This document shows, piece after piece, positions 5,197 through 7,359 of a DNA stretch of 7,359 bases. The DNA is from an uncultured Clostridia bacterium (GTDB lineage: Bacteria > Bacillota > Clostridia > Lachnospirales > CAG-274): contig CANRCU010000113.1 in assembly GCA_947629215.1 (NCBI GenBank), forward strand, positions 1 through 7,359. The letters run 5' to 3'. The translations under genes were made by a program, and so were the position numbers. The notes under the pieces are model-generated. The model was not told where the DNA came from, did not search any database, and saw nothing but the letters and a program-made list of their open reading frames with translations. The stretch's first letter is position 1; every line of letters starts with the position of its first letter.

Positions 5197-5801
5197 TAGA
5201 GGAAGTCGGCGTTATAGAGGCTGTCGGCACAAAACTTAAAATACGCGCGGCAAAGGTGCTTGAAGATATACACATAGGCGACAGCATATGTGTGAACGGG
5301 GCTTGTCTGACGGTGGTAGGCATAGGCAAAGGCAGTTTTACAGCCGACGTTATGCCCGAAACACTAAGGTGTTCAAATCTTGGAGAGCTGAAAAAGGGCA
5401 GCCGTGTCAATCTTGAACGGGCGATGCCCGCAAACGGCAGGTTCGGCGGACACATAGTGAGCGGACATGTTGACGGCGTGGGCATAATAACGGACATACG
5501 GCAAGACGGCATAGCCAAGGTGTTTACCGTTGCAGCCGAAAGCGGCGTTTTAAGGTATATAATAAACAAAGGCTCGATAACGATAGACGGGATAAGTCTG
5601 ACGGTATGTCACATTGACGAGAGATGTTTTGCGGTGTCGATAATACCGCATACACAGCAGGAAACGACGCTTACTTACAAGCGAAGCGGGGACAAGGTCA
5701 ATTTGGAAACGGATATTATAGCGGGATATGTGGAAAAGCTGCTTGAAAAGCCGCAGGAGAGCAGGCTGAGCATGGAATTTTTGAAAAAATGCGGATTTTA
5801 G
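5181..5801 (+). CDS. ribE: Riboflavin synthase alpha subunit
   Basis: The 206-residue protein dismutates two molecules of 6,7-dimethyl-8-ribityllumazine to riboflavin and the pyrimidinedione precursor. It begins with the hallmark MFTGLIEEVG and has two lumazine-binding barrels. The first (about 1-95) carries VNGACLTV (38-45) and GGHIVSGHVDG (89-99). The second (about 97-195) carries IDGISLTV (135-142) and IIPHTQQETTL. Length is typical (about 200-215). The start lies inside the end of ribD, with GAGGGGGATGTGGA upstream as SD, which points to coupled translation. In Bacillus nomenclature this is ribE; the E. coli equivalent is called ribC. It works with the lumazine synthase encoded at the window end. 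Confidence 0.97.
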   Translation: MFTGLIEEVGVIEAVGTKLKIRAAKVLEDIHIGDSICVNGACLTVVGIGKGSFTADVMPETLRCSNLGELKKGSRVNLERAMPANGRFGGHIVSGHVDGVGIITDIRQDGIAKVFTVAAESGVLRYIINKGSITIDGISLTVCHIDERCFAVSIIPHTQQETTLTYKRSGDKVNLETDIIAGYVEKLLEKPQESRLSMEFLKKCGF

Positions 5802-5813
5802 GAGATGTAGACA

Positions 5814-7016
5814 ATGTATGGATTCAACACGATAGAAGAGGCGCTTCACGAGCTGAGAGCGGGCAGAATGATAATCGTGACCGACGACGAATCGCGCGAA
5901 AACGAAGGTGATTTGATAATGCCCGCGGAAACGGTCACGCCGCAGGCGATAAATTTTATTGCAACATATGCGCGAGGGCTTATATGCACGCCTGCCGATG
6001 AGGAGATACTGAAAAGACTTGACCTTAAACAGATGGTCGAGGAGAACACGGACAATCATTCGACCGCTTTTACGGTGGCTGTAGACCACGTGTACACAAC
6101 AACGGGTATTTCGGCTTACGAGAGGGCGTACACGATAGTTAAAATGGCTGACGAAAACTGTCGTCCGGAGGACTTGCGCAGACCCGGGCATGTTTTTCCG
6201 CTTTTGGCGAGAAAAGGCGGGGTGCTGACGAGGGGCGGGCATACCGAAGCGACGGTAGACCTGTGCAGACTGGCAGGGTTCAAGCCCATAGGGGTCTGCT
6301 GCGAGATAATGTCGGAGGACGGGCATATGGCAAGGACGCCCGAGCTTATGGATTTTGCCGAAAAACATTCGCTCAAAATAGTAACGATAGAGGCGCTTGC
6401 AAAATACATAAAGGCTAATCGGTATCCCGTAAGGCAGGAAGGCGACGCAAAGCTCCCGACCGTTTACGGGGAGTTTCGGATAAGAGGTTTTGTGGACGAA
6501 GTCGACGGGAAGGAGCATATAGCCCTGACTATGGGGGAGTTTGATGAAAATGAGCCCGTACTTTTAAGGGTACATTCGGAGTGTATGACGGGCGATGTGT
6601 TCGGTTCTCTCAAATGCGACTGCGGAAACCAGTTGAAAGCTGCGCTCAAGAAAATAGCCGAAAGTGGCTGCGGGGCGCTTATATATATGAGGCAGGAAGG
6701 ACGTGGGATAGGCATAATCAACAAAATAAAGGCGTACAGGCTTCAGGAACAGGGCATGGACACGGTAGAGGCGAATTTAGCTTTGGGATTTCCCGAGGAT
6801 ATGAGGAATTACAGTGCGGCGGCTCAGATAATAAAAAGTTTAGGCATAAGAAAAATAAGGCTGATGACCAACAATCCCGCGAAAATATCGTCGCTGGACG
6901 AGGCGGGGATAGAGGTAGTCGAGCGTGTGCCGATAGAAGTCGAACACGGACACGAAGCCGATCTTTACATGCAGACGAAAAAGAACAAAATGCATCACAT
7001 ATTATTGAATGAGTAA
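5814..7016 (+). CDS. ribBA: Bifunctional RibBA: 3,4-dihydroxy-2-butanone-4-phosphate synthase / GTP cyclohydrolase II
   Basis: The 400-residue fusion supplies both starting compounds of riboflavin synthesis. The RibB domain (about 1-200) converts ribulose 5-phosphate to dihydroxybutanone phosphate plus formate. It shows TDDESRENEGD (23-33), GISAYERAYTI, RRPGHVFPL (122-130) and GGHTEATVDL (141-150). The RibA domain (about 205-400) opens GTP. It shows the zinc ligands Cys257, Cys268 and Cys270 in SECMTGDVFGSLKCDCG, RQEGRGIG (293-300), and LMTNNPAKI. Both active sites look intact. Position 27 is Ser where many family members have Asp (DDEDRENEGD). The SD AGGAG (5800-5804) overlaps the ribE stop codon, and the gap to ribE is 12 nt, as expected in an operon. 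Confidence 0.97.
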   Translation: MYGFNTIEEALHELRAGRMIIVTDDESRENEGDLIMPAETVTPQAINFIATYARGLICTPADEEILKRLDLKQMVEENTDNHSTAFTVAVDHVYTTTGISAYERAYTIVKMADENCRPEDLRRPGHVFPLLARKGGVLTRGGHTEATVDLCRLAGFKPIGVCCEIMSEDGHMARTPELMDFAEKHSLKIVTIEALAKYIKANRYPVRQEGDAKLPTVYGEFRIRGFVDEVDGKEHIALTMGEFDENEPVLLRVHSECMTGDVFGSLKCDCGNQLKAALKKIAESGCGALIYMRQEGRGIGIINKIKAYRLQEQGMDTVEANLALGFPEDMRNYSAAAQIIKSLGIRKIRLMTNNPAKISSLDEAGIEVVERVPIEVEHGHEADLYMQTKKNKMHHILLNE

Positions 7017-7031
7017 ACGGGGGTAGCAAAT

Positions 7032-7359
7032 ATGAAAATACATGAAGGTAATTTAATAGGCACGGGCAGTAAATTTGGGATAGTTGTCGGACGTTTTAAC
7101 GAGTTTATCGGCAGCAAGTTATTGGACGGGGCGCTTGATGCGTTAAGAAGGCACGGTGTTTCGGATGATGACATAAGTATAGCGTGGGTGCCGGGGTCGT
7201 TTGAGATACCGCTTATTGCGCAGAAAATGGCGCAGAGTGAGAAGTATGATGCCGTTATCTGTCTTGGGGCGGTGATAAAGGGGTCGACAGACCATTATGA
7301 TTATGTATGTGCGGAGGTATCTAAGGGTATTGCGCAGACGGCTTTACAAAGCGGTATAC
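7032..7359 (+). CDS. ribH: 6,7-dimethyl-8-ribityllumazine synthase (riboflavin synthase beta), partial at 3' end
   Basis: The window holds the first 109 codons of a protein normally about 155 residues long; it is cut by the window edge, not broken. It condenses dihydroxybutanone phosphate with the ribitylaminopyrimidine to form lumazine, in large icosahedral or pentameric shells. Family marks are FGIVVGRFNEFI with Phe22, WVPGSFEIPL (52-61), CLGAVIKGSTDHYDYV with His88 as the likely catalytic histidine, and AEVSKGIAQ. The ATG at 7032 follows ribBA by 15 nt, with GGGGGT as the likely SD at 7019-7024. It is the last expected gene of the ribDEAH order. Confidence 0.96.
   Translation, partial: MKIHEGNLIGTGSKFGIVVGRFNEFIGSKLLDGALDALRRHGVSDDDISIAWVPGSFEIPLIAQKMAQSEKYDAVICLGAVIKGSTDHYDYVCAEVSKGIAQTALQSGI

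Noticed and set aside
5550..6518. 322-codon open frame on the minus strand
   Set aside because: It is antisense to ribE and ribBA, whose reading frames carry full family motifs. The translation is rich in Arg, Tyr and Cys without domain features, as expected of a shadow frame.

Overview
The window looks like the chromosome of an anaerobic gut- or rumen-type member of the Clostridia (Firmicutes). This is an inference. It rests on the Gram-positive gene order ribD-ribE-ribBA-ribH behind an FMN riboswitch, on strong SD sequences and sigma-A promoters, on heavy use of ATA (Ile) and AGG (Arg) codons, and on adjacent plant-polysaccharide glycosidases. No rRNA, tRNA, CRISPR array or full-size transposon is visible.

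Layout. Positions 1-452 contain no convincing gene and are a cluster of hairpins. They include two inverted copies of a two-hairpin intergenic repeat (103-147 and 334-379) with a further hairpin between them. Positions 453-3516 hold two tandem minus-strand genes, 13 nt apart, for GH43-family glycosidases (beta-xylosidase / alpha-L-arabinofuranosidase type). Each has a five-bladed catalytic domain followed by a C-terminal beta-sandwich, and neither has a visible signal peptide, so they probably hydrolyse imported xylo- or arabino-oligosaccharides in the cytoplasm. An extended -10 sigma-A promoter drives them from 3571-3599. Positions 3517-3780 are the divergent regulatory region. From 3734 rightward comes the riboflavin unit: sigma-A promoter, FMN riboswitch (3781-3887), intrinsic terminator (3899-3926), a small repeat-like insertion, ribD, ribE, ribBA, and ribH cut by the window edge.

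How the genes work together. RibA and RibB (fused) make the two precursors from GTP and ribulose 5-phosphate. RibD deaminates and reduces the pyrimidine intermediate. RibH makes 6,7-dimethyl-8-ribityllumazine and RibE dismutates it to riboflavin. FMN binding to the leader should terminate transcription before ribD.

The most unusual feature is in the rib leader. The terminator 3' arm, its U-tract and the first bases of ribD (24 nt) occur twice, at 3911-3934 and 4095-4118 (23/24 identical), on either side of a 160-nt segment carrying two 34-nt palindromic repeats. This looks like a MITE-like insertion that split riboswitch from gene while duplicating the SD and start codon. The terminator 5' arm can pair with three partners: the terminator arm, the riboswitch 5' strand, and the ribD SD region.
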